Below, piece by piece: positions 19,101 through 26,537 of a stretch of 64,000 nucleotides of DNA (positions within the stretch are counted from its first letter, which is position 1; each line of letters begins with the position of its first letter). A program made the translations under genes and the position numbers. Source of the stretch: a virus; IMG/VR virus record IMGVR_UViG_3300017991_002192, positions 22,759 to 86,758 of that record. One strand, given 5' to 3'. Below the pieces are notes generated by a model, which saw nothing but the letters and a program-made list of their open reading frames with translations, did no database searches and had not been told where the DNA came from.

Positions 19101-19647
19101 ACCAACGTTTGATGAAGTCCAATGACTGATCGCCAAGCTCCTTGCTCTTGGCCTCGGGGCGACCGAGACGAATCTTGGACAGCGGTAGCTCCGTGTGTAG
19201 ATCGATGGCCTGACCAACAAACGGATCAGCCCGGTAGAAGAACCGGAAGTAGTTTCGCTGCTCGTCTAGGCTCTGCGGTAGCTCAAGGAAATCGGTGGAT
19301 AGCTCGGGCGAATAGAAGTTGCCACCACTTCCGAGCGTGGATGATCCCGCCGACCCAACACCCGAACCGCCGCCAGAAACACCTATGCCTCCTACGCCGC
19401 CGGCTCCTCCGTAGCCGCTGAAAGCCGACCCACCACACGTAGCGATCTTCGACCTCATCGAGCCACGAATGAGAGGCTGCGGCTTACCTACCGATAGCTC
19501 CTCTCGCCGGTCTGTCCGCGTGGGTACTCGGCCCACGAGTTGAGCATCTCCGTTGGTCGGAACATCCGCTGATCCCGCGATGACCCGTCGCTTGGGGGTC
19601 ACCCGCAGGCATGTCCGAGCGCGAACGCGTTTCCTTGGAGACGCCAC
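16182..19647 (-). CDS. Portal protein, interrupted by an intein that carries a frameshift
   Basis: The gene starts at GTG 19647. The N-terminal extein (370 residues) has a Gly/Ser-rich lead (about 70-110), then portal-type sequence (R-F-F-Y-R-A-D-P-F-V-G-Q-A-I-D-L-H and E-Y-N-L-L-G-E-V-F-I-F-F). The C-terminal extein (16937 to 16182, 251 residues) continues R-Q-A-Q-T-S-I-A-S-R-H-M-T-P and resembles the portal clip/stem region. The spliced product would be about 621 residues, normal for a portal: the dodecameric ring through which DNA is packaged. The frame changes inside the intein: the first frame ends at 17818 and the second opens upstream of it. Deleting one base from the five-G run at 17836-17840 joins them. 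Terminase lies three genes upstream, as usual. The identification rests on sequence feel plus position. Confidence 0.82.
16938..18537 (-). other. Intein in the portal gene (about 533 aa, frameshifted)
   Basis: The intein starts C-L-L-P-G-C-L-V after Y-K-D-K and ends G-L-L-L-H-N before Cys. Block F is V-Y-S-F-D-V-E-E-D-E-S. LAGLIDADG motifs are L-L-G-A-F-L-G-D-G and L-C-G-L-L-D-T-D-G. Its length is 1600 nt, one more than a multiple of three. The frames overlap between 17818 and 17906. The second half lacks a convincing ribosome-binding site, so a base indel or a sequencing error fits better than a natural split. Confidence 0.85.
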
Positions 19648-19649
19648 AA

Positions 19650-20063
19650 TTAGCCTTCTAAGTCTCTGTCTCTGATAGCCAAATCCGGGTCGCTGTAGTC
19701 AACGAGCGACCCACGCTTTGCGCGCCTGACTGCGGATAACGCGTCCCCTATGTTCCCGACCAAAAACCTCATTTCTCGGTGCTCTGGACCGCGCTTGGCT
19801 ATCCGAATGCTCCTAAACGCCCTCAGAGCCCTCCTGAGAGCCCTCTCAGCCTCTTCCAGCGAACCGGTCCCCCGCTGCAACAAGGCAGTATTTTCGGCCT
19901 CCTGGGCCTCCTGGCGGCTCCTGGCGGCCCGCCACGTCGGAGACCGCTCCAGCACCGCGGCAGCCCGTTCCTGGTCCCCTTCATCTAGATACCGCAGGTA
20001 TGCCTGGCGCTGCCGAGGGGGCAGGGCACGGACTGCGGGATCGCGCGCGGAGAGTAGCGTCAT
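19650..20063 (-). CDS. Hypothetical protein, Arg/Ala-rich helical
   Basis: I take ATG 20063 as the start because it overlaps the upstream stop as ATGA; an in-frame alternative lies at 20087. The 137-residue product is strongly helical and rich in Arg, Ala and Glu, with R-Q-A-Y-L-R-Y-L-D-E-G-D-Q near the start. No membrane segment or catalytic motif is visible. It sits between terminase and portal, where small head-joining or unknown proteins are common. I recognise no family. Confidence 0.6.
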   Translation of the reverse strand: MTLLSARDPAVRALPPRQRQAYLRYLDEGDQERAAAVLERSPTWRAARSRQEAQEAENTALLQRGTGSLEEAERALRRALRAFRSIRIAKRGPEHREMRFLVGNIGDALSAVRRAKRGSLVDYSDPDLAIRDRDLEG

Positions 20064-20338
20064 CCCTTCCCACTGTACCCGCCCCACTTTGGCGCAGGGC
20101 TGATTCGTTTGGTCTTGATCGCGTTCTTGATGATCTTCTTGAGCAGATCAATCTGCGCAACGCTCCCCTTCGCCGCTGCCTCCCACGAACCCCCCAGACC
20201 AGAGAAGCACCCACAGACCCACTCGTACTCTTGGGGAAGGTGCTGGACCTTCTCCGCCTTCCCCATGGTACGGATGAGATCCTTGATCAACCGATGGTCA
20301 GCCCGGAGGAGATCTGAAGGCTGAAGGATCTTTGCCAT
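20060..20338 (-). CDS. Hypothetical small protein between terminase and portal
   Basis: A 92-residue protein begins at ATG 20338, close behind the terminase stop, and ends in a 4-base overlap with the next gene. It is basic, with an N-terminal helix (L-L-R-A-D-H-R-L-I-K-D-L-I-R) and two cysteines in W-V-C-G-C-F. The C-terminus is Lys/Gly-rich (K-W-G-G-Y-S-G-K-G). I do not recognise it. Tight coupling on both sides supports a real gene. Confidence 0.6.
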   Translation of the reverse strand: MAKILQPSDLLRADHRLIKDLIRTMGKAEKVQHLPQEYEWVCGCFSGLGGSWEAAAKGSVAQIDLLKKIIKNAIKTKRISPAPKWGGYSGKG

Positions 20339-20339
20339 G

Positions 20340-22478
20340 TCACCCCTTTAGCCTTCCTCCGCGAACCCCGAGCACTGGACGCACATAGTGACCCTGGCGC
20401 TGGCGAACAGTCCGATGCTCATGGCTACCACTCTGCATCGCCCTCATTCGCGCCTTGACAACCGCACCTTCTGAGATTCGGTGTCGATTGGGGCCAACGC
20501 CCTGAGCTATCTGCCCTGAGATATACTTGATGTTTCCAAGTCTCTGCGAAGCCAGCCACACCATGCGCACCAGAGCATCCGAGCGGTCGTCATGCTTACC
20601 AACGAGATTGGGAGCCTTGACCTCCACGATGTACTTGGACTTGATCGTGGCCTGTAGCTCCAGCAACTCTTGGAGATACGAGATAGGCCCTTCTTCCTCC
20701 TTCGGATCGTCGCCCTCCCCCATCTCGTCCTGCGCCGCCAGTGCCTCCCGGTACGCGTCCTCGCTCATCCCCGTCTTGTCCTTATCGGGCATGTCATCGT
20801 AGAGAACGAGCCGCGACTCTCCGCCGGGAAGCCTCTCGTACATCAGATCCTTGAAGTTTTTGAAGATCTGGCTCGACAGAGGACCCGTCAGGTGTTGCGT
20901 CTTGATCTGGGCAAGTCCGCGCTTCGCAAGAGCTTGCTCAAAGATGATCCCGGCCCACTGATCGAACATCCCCTCCTCGATCAGAAACTTCTTCGACAAG
21001 TCCCGAATCCAGTCAGCCACTTCCTCGTAGTCGAGCCGCTCATGGTTCTCGTAGGGCCCTGGCGTCCCGGCACGGATCTCATCGATGTAGTCGAGGATGA
21101 CCTTGGGGCCTTCGATGTGACCGATGGCTACGGCCGTGCCGTCTTGAGCCAACGCGAAGTCGATCCCCATGAAATGAGGAACACGAGGGAGCCCGCGTGT
21201 TCGCTGGCGAAGCGTCGGGTCCACGCATTCGAGCAGATCCTTGCGGACCTCGATCCAACCCAGCGTCCGGCTGGAGAATTCGCCGCCAAACTCCGTGATG
21301 AATTGGATAGGATCTTTGGCGTACTCTTTCTCGTACTCTCCCGGCGGAATGGTCGGGTTGATCTCCCACGTCGGTGCCTGAATCGCCAGCATGTTGGCCG
21401 ACCCAGAGCCGCCCTTCATCGCCATCTGGAACAACTCGAAAAACTTGCCCTGCCGACCAAGCGGAGATGAGATCAGAATCATGCGCCCATCGGATGTTTC
21501 CGTGAGCGCCTTGGTTCGGTTGTCGGGATCCTTCGGAGTAAACGTCGAGAGCGACGGAGAGATCGCCTTGTAGACCTCCTCTGCCGACGACTGCCCTGCA
21601 TCTGTGAAGTGAGCGATCTCGTCTAGGATGGCGACGATGTTACCGGGACCACGCAGCCCCTTCGCGATGCACGAACGGAAAGTGACGTTGATGCTCGCCT
21701 GCTGAGCATTGCCATCAAACCGACCGAAGTCTTGGATGTCCCTCGCCGTCTGAAACTTCGCAAAGGTCTGGGTCGAGTTGGCCCGGTGAGCCGCGAAGTA
21801 GTCCGTGTCGTTGAAGATCGCCTTGACCTTGCCGTAGAGAATGCTCGCCTGATCACGATCAGTAGCAACAGAGATAAGCTGAATCGTCTCGCCGTTTGGG
21901 AGCCCGTAGAAAAGCTGCGGATCCCCCTTGGCCAGCAGCTTGTACGTCTCGTAAGCCGCAATGATGGCCGACAACTCAGTCTTTCCTGACCGTCGTCCGA
22001 CACTCAGGATCATCTCCCGGCGTTCTTCGCCGGGAATGACCTCGCGAATGTTCGCACGCTGGTTGTCGTACAGATAGTGCAGGTACTCGCGCTCAGTCAG
22101 CCACTTCGCTGAGGCTGGCGTCTTGCGCCAAGGAGCATCGTCATCATAGATGACGACGGTCTTGCGCATGATGGTCCGAATGAGTTGCGCTCGATCTGCC
22201 TGACCACTGACCTTGGGATCTTCCTCCAGCGCCAGAGCCAGGAGATCCACGGTCGAGTAAGACGCCAGTAGCTCCTCTGAAAAGCCAGCCGGGCTGTCAT
22301 CGAGAGCCAGCCCGTAGTGGGCCTTGAGGATGACTCTTTGTGCTGGGAAAAGCCTGCGGCCTGCCCACTCCTCGATGAAGGTGATGACATCCACCACCTC
22401 TGTCTGCCCGGAAGCCGCGTTGTTGTCCCAGAAGGAGCCGACCGTTCGGGCTATCTCCGCTAGGCTCGACCGGGTCAC
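20340..22478 (-). CDS. terL: Terminase large subunit
   Basis: This is the packaging motor ATPase and nuclease. With the GTG start at 22478 (GTGA overlap with the upstream stop, GAGGA seven bases before) it has 712 residues; a TTG at 22511 would add 11. Walker A is S-V-G-R-R-S-G-K-T (about 159-167). Walker B is I-V-A-I-L-D-E-I-A. The motif I-S-S-P-L-G-R follows as the coupling region. The RNase-H-like nuclease has M-G-I-D-F-A-L and, near the end, D-D-R-S-D-A-L-V. The protein hydrolyses ATP to drive DNA through the portal and cuts the concatemer. The Arg/Gly-rich tail (about 640-712) is longer than in many homologues. Confidence 0.95.
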   Translation of the reverse strand: MTRSSLAEIARTVGSFWDNNAASGQTEVVDVITFIEEWAGRRLFPAQRVILKAHYGLALDDSPAGFSEELLASYSTVDLLALALEEDPKVSGQADRAQLIRTIMRKTVVIYDDDAPWRKTPASAKWLTEREYLHYLYDNQRANIREVIPGEERREMILSVGRRSGKTELSAIIAAYETYKLLAKGDPQLFYGLPNGETIQLISVATDRDQASILYGKVKAIFNDTDYFAAHRANSTQTFAKFQTARDIQDFGRFDGNAQQASINVTFRSCIAKGLRGPGNIVAILDEIAHFTDAGQSSAEEVYKAISPSLSTFTPKDPDNRTKALTETSDGRMILISSPLGRQGKFFELFQMAMKGGSGSANMLAIQAPTWEINPTIPPGEYEKEYAKDPIQFITEFGGEFSSRTLGWIEVRKDLLECVDPTLRQRTRGLPRVPHFMGIDFALAQDGTAVAIGHIEGPKVILDYIDEIRAGTPGPYENHERLDYEEVADWIRDLSKKFLIEEGMFDQWAGIIFEQALAKRGLAQIKTQHLTGPLSSQIFKNFKDLMYERLPGGESRLVLYDDMPDKDKTGMSEDAYREALAAQDEMGEGDDPKEEEGPISYLQELLELQATIKSKYIVEVKAPNLVGKHDDRSDALVRMVWLASQRLGNIKYISGQIAQGVGPNRHRISEGAVVKARMRAMQSGSHEHRTVRQRQGHYVRPVLGVRGGRLKG

Positions 22479-23161
22479 TGCTTCATCCTCATCCGAGCCT
22501 CGTTCCACCAATCATCAGCCTCGACACGGTGACTGAATTTGGTGAACGTCAGCTTGATGGCCTCCTCACGGATATTTGCAGAGGACATGGCCTCGCGAAA
22601 CGTCTCCATGATCAGGTTGTAGACACCCTTGAAAGCCGGGCTCTCCAGATCGATGCCCTTGGACATGATCTGGTCCATCCGCTTGAGCCATGTGTCACCG
22701 ATCTTGGTCAACGCCGCGATGCGACGATTCGAGAGCATGGCTGAGCCCTCGCCTTTGCGGTCTGCCTCAATGCGCTCGAATTCCAGGGAGGAAACCTCGT
22801 TGGCTATGGCCTTGATCGTTTCGTGCAGAACCTCCACCGACTCCGGGTTCTCGCGAACCGCAGCCAGAAGAGGATCCTTCTTCATGTGTTCTTCTTTGTC
22901 CTTGACGATGACCTTGACTAGCTCATCTTTGGGATCCCGCTTGGGACGGACCTTCCGCCCCGGCTTCCCCGTCATGAAGATGGGCCTGCGCTTCTTGCTG
23001 CTCAGCGCAATCGTGTCGGTATCGAGAAGGACTTGCTCCTCGGGGCCAACCAAACCAGGAAGGATTCGCCACTTCTCTTTCCCTTCGGCCGTGACGACCT
23101 TGACCCGTGTGGCATTTGGAGGACTGTCAGCAAGGAGATCTAGCTGTTCTTTCGTCGGCAT
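22475..23161 (-). CDS. Hypothetical protein upstream of the large terminase
   Basis: The protein has 228 residues and its stop overlaps the terminase start. The first 60 residues look like a beta-rich module (R-V-K-V-V-T-A-E-G-K-E-K-W-R-I). A basic linker (G-R-K-V-R-P-K-R-D-P-K) follows, then long helices (about 95-220). The location is typical of a small terminase subunit, which binds DNA and recruits the motor, but I see no helix-turn-helix and cannot assign it by sequence. The function is left open. Confidence 0.65.
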   Translation of the reverse strand: MPTKEQLDLLADSPPNATRVKVVTAEGKEKWRILPGLVGPEEQVLLDTDTIALSSKKRRPIFMTGKPGRKVRPKRDPKDELVKVIVKDKEEHMKKDPLLAAVRENPESVEVLHETIKAIANEVSSLEFERIEADRKGEGSAMLSNRRIAALTKIGDTWLKRMDQIMSKGIDLESPAFKGVYNLIMETFREAMSSANIREEAIKLTFTKFSHRVEADDWWNEARMRMKQ

Positions 23162-23167
23162 TCACAC

Positions 23168-23905
23168 CTAGCGATACACGCTTCCATGGCTGTCGAAGTT
23201 GATCTTGTTCTTGCGCAACCAGTCCGTAAGCTGATACCAAGACACCCGTTTGAGCGCGTCAGGGTTGACCTTGAGCATCTTGTAGAGTTTCCGCGCTCCT
23301 GTCGGAGACTTCGATACGATCACCGTGTATGTTGGATCGTGCGATTGGAAATCCGCACCTGGGTCGTATGCCTTGAAGTCGGTCCACGTACTTTGAAGAG
23401 TGAAGTCCTTGCCCTTGATGCTGAGCGGCTTGTAGTCCGAGGGCTCGACCAACAGGTAGTTGATTTCGTCTTGGCTGATGCGAGGAAACCAGGGATCAGG
23501 CTTGCCGTCGATCTTCTGCTCCTCCCACTCCTTGGTCGTCAACTCCTCGGCTTTGCTGAGAGCCTTCTGGAGTTTCTTGAGAGCCTGATCGTAGGTGTCG
23601 TTCTTGCCAATCTTGGCGCCATCGCGATGGTGAAGCAGGTTGTCCACAATGAACGCATCGAAGGGCCTACTACCCGGTGCGTTGATAGGAATCGACAGGG
23701 TGCGAACACTCCGACGCCTGAGCGGCTTTTGAGGAATTTCGACCACCCTGATCATAAAACGATCCGCATAGACACGGATGTTCTTGCCCTCAAGAATCTT
23801 TGGAATTTCCCGCGCGACCTTCTTGCGGGTCACGAGCGGAAGCAAAAACGACCGAAGATTTGGCTTCTCATAGGCAAGACGGATGACGCTCTTACGAAGG
23901 CTCAT
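23168..23905 (-). CDS. Virion-region protein with N-terminal LRK..IRLA tag
   Basis: A 245-residue protein starting M-S-L-R-K-S-V-I-R-L-A-Y-E-K-P and L-R-S-F-L-L-P-L-V-T. This lead is shared with three other proteins in the same region (26223, 29190, 31731). The rest is a mixed alpha/beta domain with V-Y-A-D-R-F-M-I-R-V-V and an H-H-R-D-G segment near residue 92. I see no known catalytic motif. The shared N-terminus suggests these proteins are handled alike during assembly, for example targeting to the prohead. That is inference. Confidence 0.65.
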   Translation of the reverse strand: MSLRKSVIRLAYEKPNLRSFLLPLVTRKKVAREIPKILEGKNIRVYADRFMIRVVEIPQKPLRRRSVRTLSIPINAPGSRPFDAFIVDNLLHHRDGAKIGKNDTYDQALKKLQKALSKAEELTTKEWEEQKIDGKPDPWFPRISQDEINYLLVEPSDYKPLSIKGKDFTLQSTWTDFKAYDPGADFQSHDPTYTVIVSKSPTGARKLYKMLKVNPDALKRVSWYQLTDWLRKNKINFDSHGSVYR

Positions 23906-23912
23906 AACGACC

Positions 23913-24506
23913 TCACGCGGGGAGAATCACGTTGCCGCCACGTTGCGGATCGCCCGGAGCCAAGAACCCACTGTCTGGCGTGATATTCGAGAAGTTGGCT
24001 TTGGCGCCAAACACTTGTGTTCGCCACGTGAGCACCTGGCTACCAAGAGGCCCAACGACATTGACAACTGCTGCCGCGGGCGTACCGGTGTAGCCTGGCA
24101 GATTGCTAATCGCTAACGCCAGGTTCGTTGCCGTGGCCCCCACGTTGGCCCCAACGGCGAAGTCCTCTCCTGCCTCCAGCACAAACCTACCGATGAAAAC
24201 GAACGCGCGCCCGGTGGTGAAGTCGTTGTCGTTGATCGTGACAGCTCCCGTCTGGCCCGTCCACGGAGGATTCGTCAGAAGGGAACCCGTCCCTGTTGCC
24301 ACGACCGTATTGCGAGCAGCGTCGTGTCCATACGACAGGTAGCTCGTGTTCTGCCACTCGAACCCAGACCTCGTGCGAATGGGATTGCTTCCCGTCGTGC
24401 CAAACTCGGGCGTGTGCGGCTTGGAGAAATTCGCTACCAATAGCTGATAGGGCGGCTGTGCCGACTGCGGCGCTATGAGCAACGGTGTGATCCTGAGTTG
24501 ACCCAT
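23913..24506 (-). CDS. Predicted structural protein, beta-rich
   Basis: The protein has 197 residues, is rich in Thr, Gly, Asn and Ala, has almost no charge clusters and no cysteine: a composition typical of virion surface proteins. The stretch A-T-A-T-N-L-A-L-A-I-S-N-L resembles D-T-A-T-N-L-T-T-A-I-N in the beta-helix protein at 30093-31721, suggesting a shared small module. It lies among tail-type and tagged proteins upstream of the terminase block. A decoration, tail or baseplate role is possible. The exact role is not visible. Confidence 0.6.
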   Translation of the reverse strand: MGQLRITPLLIAPQSAQPPYQLLVANFSKPHTPEFGTTGSNPIRTRSGFEWQNTSYLSYGHDAARNTVVATGTGSLLTNPPWTGQTGAVTINDNDFTTGRAFVFIGRFVLEAGEDFAVGANVGATATNLALAISNLPGYTGTPAAAVVNVVGPLGSQVLTWRTQVFGAKANFSNITPDSGFLAPGDPQRGGNVILPA

Positions 24507-24515
24507 GCAGTCCTC

Positions 24516-26195
24516 CTATCCGGTCGCGGATAGAGTCCACCCTTCAAAGGGCTCTTGGTCCGTCTTCGGCATCTTCTCTCGTTCGCCGGATTCTGCTAGC
24601 TCACGTAGCTCGCTCCACTGCGGAACCGAATGGAAATAGCCCTCATCGTCCGCGAGACTTTCCCATGAAGCATCGAGATCCAGGTCATCGGCATCGACTT
24701 CCTCGTCCTCATCCTCCTCGCCACGGCGAATCGGCCGGAAGGACGAATAGCCACCCCAGGACTTTTCGAGAGGCGTCATCTCGCCAGGCAATCCTGCCCA
24801 TCCTGGCCCGTATCCCGGCCCCGGCCCATATCCACCCCAGCCCGGTCCTGGCCCCCGGCCCGGCCCCGGCCCATATCCACACTCATATCCACGTCCTGGT
24901 CCATATCCTCGTCCCCATGCCTCAACCAACGTAGCTACCCGCGACACACCACCAAGTGACTGCTGCACCAAATACGTGTGAGTCTCATGGGTATTGGCAA
25001 TGGCGGCCAAAAAATCATCAAGCCCCAACGTCAAAGAGCCTTCCTTCTCTAACTGATCGTAGATCAGACGCAGACTCTCTTGAAAATCCTTCTCAGCTTG
25101 AAGAGACCTACGACGTAAATCCTCAATCGAAGACCAACGCTGCAACCATCCCTGCATCAAAGAAGCCAGCGCCACAGGCTCAACAGCTTCCGCACCGAAG
25201 AAGGCAACCAACTTCTCAGCAAGAGAATCGACTTCCTCATCGATTGCCTCATAAATGCGCTGGAACATGAGATGCTTACCGTAGAAAGGCTCCCCACGCG
25301 TTGTCCAGTGTGCTGTGTAGTAGTGCTGATACATTGCCTGCAACAACGCCATCAGCGCTCTGAGGTTGACGCATGCTTGCTTAGTGTTCTCCATTGAGGA
25401 CCACCTATTCATCAAAGCAGCCTGCTTCTCCCCACCTTCTGTTTTCTCTTCCTCTTGTTTGAGAACCGCAGCGGCAAGGCTGGCTGCGTTCTCTTTGGAC
25501 TTCGCCTTCCCGACTAGCGCCATCTCGTCATCCGTCACGTTCGTAAAGTAGTCGAGCAATGCTTGCTTGAGATCATCAGGCATGTCGGCCAAATCGGCGG
25601 CTGTCTTGCCTTCCTTACCGCCAGCCCACTTGGCAAGTTTCTTGGCGAGCACTCCCAACGCCCCGAGACCTGCCAACACCGTTGCACTACCGGGAATAGC
25701 TCCCATCGCCGCTCCTGCCGCTCCTGCGAGCAGTGTGCCCTTGATCCCTGGCAACATCGTTGCGAGATCGCCAGAACCCAGAGCATCAAGCCACTCAGGC
25801 CCCAGAGCAGCGCCTACCGCAGCGCCAACAGCGATACCCGCTGTAGGTAGATGCTTGAGAAACTTGCTTGTCGAGCCCTCAGAGATACTCAGGAGCTTAT
25901 CGACACCATCCGCGATCTTCTGCGACTGCTCGCCGATCGCCTCCTTGAATTTGCTCTCGATCTTCGGCTTCGCGGCCTTGAGCGCCTCCTTGGTCTCGTT
26001 CGCTTTCCCCTTCGGCTTCTCAGCCTTCTCCTCTTCCTTCCCACGCTCCCTCTTGCGCTCACGGATCGTATGACGCTCCCGCTTTGCGCCAGGGTGATCC
26101 TTCTTGTACGTCTCCCACTCCTCGGGGGAAAACTCCCGCGCCACCCGCTCTACCTCGGGAGCAACGATCCAGCTTTGAAGAGCTAGAGCAGTCAT
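24516..26195 (-). CDS. Virion-region protein with Dps/ferritin-like domain and glycine-zipper segments
   Basis: The protein has 559 residues. Residues 16-44 carry E-R-V-A-R-E-F-S-P-E-E-W then H-P-G-A-K-R-E-R-H, a motif also in the 1015-aa protein. Residues 115-190 have glycine/alanine-rich hydrophobic stretches, probably membrane-active. Residues 270-415 form a Dps-like four-helix domain. H296, H308, D323 and E327 have exactly the 12/15/4 spacing of E. coli Dps ferroxidase ligands, in A-H-W-T-T-R-G-E-P-F and K-H-L-M-F-Q. Dps proteins bind and oxidise iron and can bind DNA. Residues 428-470 are a Gly/Pro/Tyr-rich repeat, followed by an acidic tail. An internal virion protein protecting DNA or storing iron is plausible but inferred. 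Confidence 0.75.
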   Translation of the reverse strand: MTALALQSWIVAPEVERVAREFSPEEWETYKKDHPGAKRERHTIRERKRERGKEEEKAEKPKGKANETKEALKAAKPKIESKFKEAIGEQSQKIADGVDKLLSISEGSTSKFLKHLPTAGIAVGAAVGAALGPEWLDALGSGDLATMLPGIKGTLLAGAAGAAMGAIPGSATVLAGLGALGVLAKKLAKWAGGKEGKTAADLADMPDDLKQALLDYFTNVTDDEMALVGKAKSKENAASLAAAVLKQEEEKTEGGEKQAALMNRWSSMENTKQACVNLRALMALLQAMYQHYYTAHWTTRGEPFYGKHLMFQRIYEAIDEEVDSLAEKLVAFFGAEAVEPVALASLMQGWLQRWSSIEDLRRRSLQAEKDFQESLRLIYDQLEKEGSLTLGLDDFLAAIANTHETHTYLVQQSLGGVSRVATLVEAWGRGYGPGRGYECGYGPGPGRGPGPGWGGYGPGPGYGPGWAGLPGEMTPLEKSWGGYSSFRPIRRGEEDEDEEVDADDLDLDASWESLADDEGYFHSVPQWSELRELAESGEREKMPKTDQEPFEGWTLSATG

Positions 26196-26222
26196 CAGAT
26201 CACCGTCCGTAGTAGCCGTTTC

Positions 26223-26537
26223 TCAGTGCGAAGGCTTCGTGGTGAATTCACACTTTCTCAGTGCGAGTTTCTCAGCTTCCTTCAGACTCTTGGCCTTTCC
26301 GTGTTTCTTGGTCCTCTTGCCGGATTGAGCCACGAGAAAATCTCCGTCTTTCTCTACGTGATCGATGAAGATCCCGTAGTTGTACTTGTAGCGCGTTCCT
26401 CCGTACTTCATCCCGTGGATGATCTCTGGCTTGCCCAACTTCTTGGCGGCCTCCTTGAGCAGCGGGAGGATGGCGTCGCGCACTTCGCCAGGGTTCTCAT
26501 GAGCGAGTCGGATGAGGTGACTTCGCAGACTACTCAT
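26223..26537 (-). CDS. Small tagged virion-region protein
   Basis: I place the start at ATG 26537 (M-S-S-L-R-S-H-L-I-R-L-A-H-E-N-P), because it overlaps the preceding stop and begins with the shared tag; the longer frame reads into the upstream gene. The 104-residue product continues R-D-A-I-L-P-L-L-K-E-A-A-K-K-L and ends in a compact basic domain (Y-G-I-F-I-D-H-V-E-K-D-G-D-F-L-V-A). No known family. It belongs to the set with the tag at 23168, 29190 and 31731. Confidence 0.65.
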   Translation of the reverse strand: MSSLRSHLIRLAHENPGEVRDAILPLLKEAAKKLGKPEIIHGMKYGGTRYKYNYGIFIDHVEKDGDFLVAQSGKRTKKHGKAKSLKEAEKLALRKCEFTTKPSH

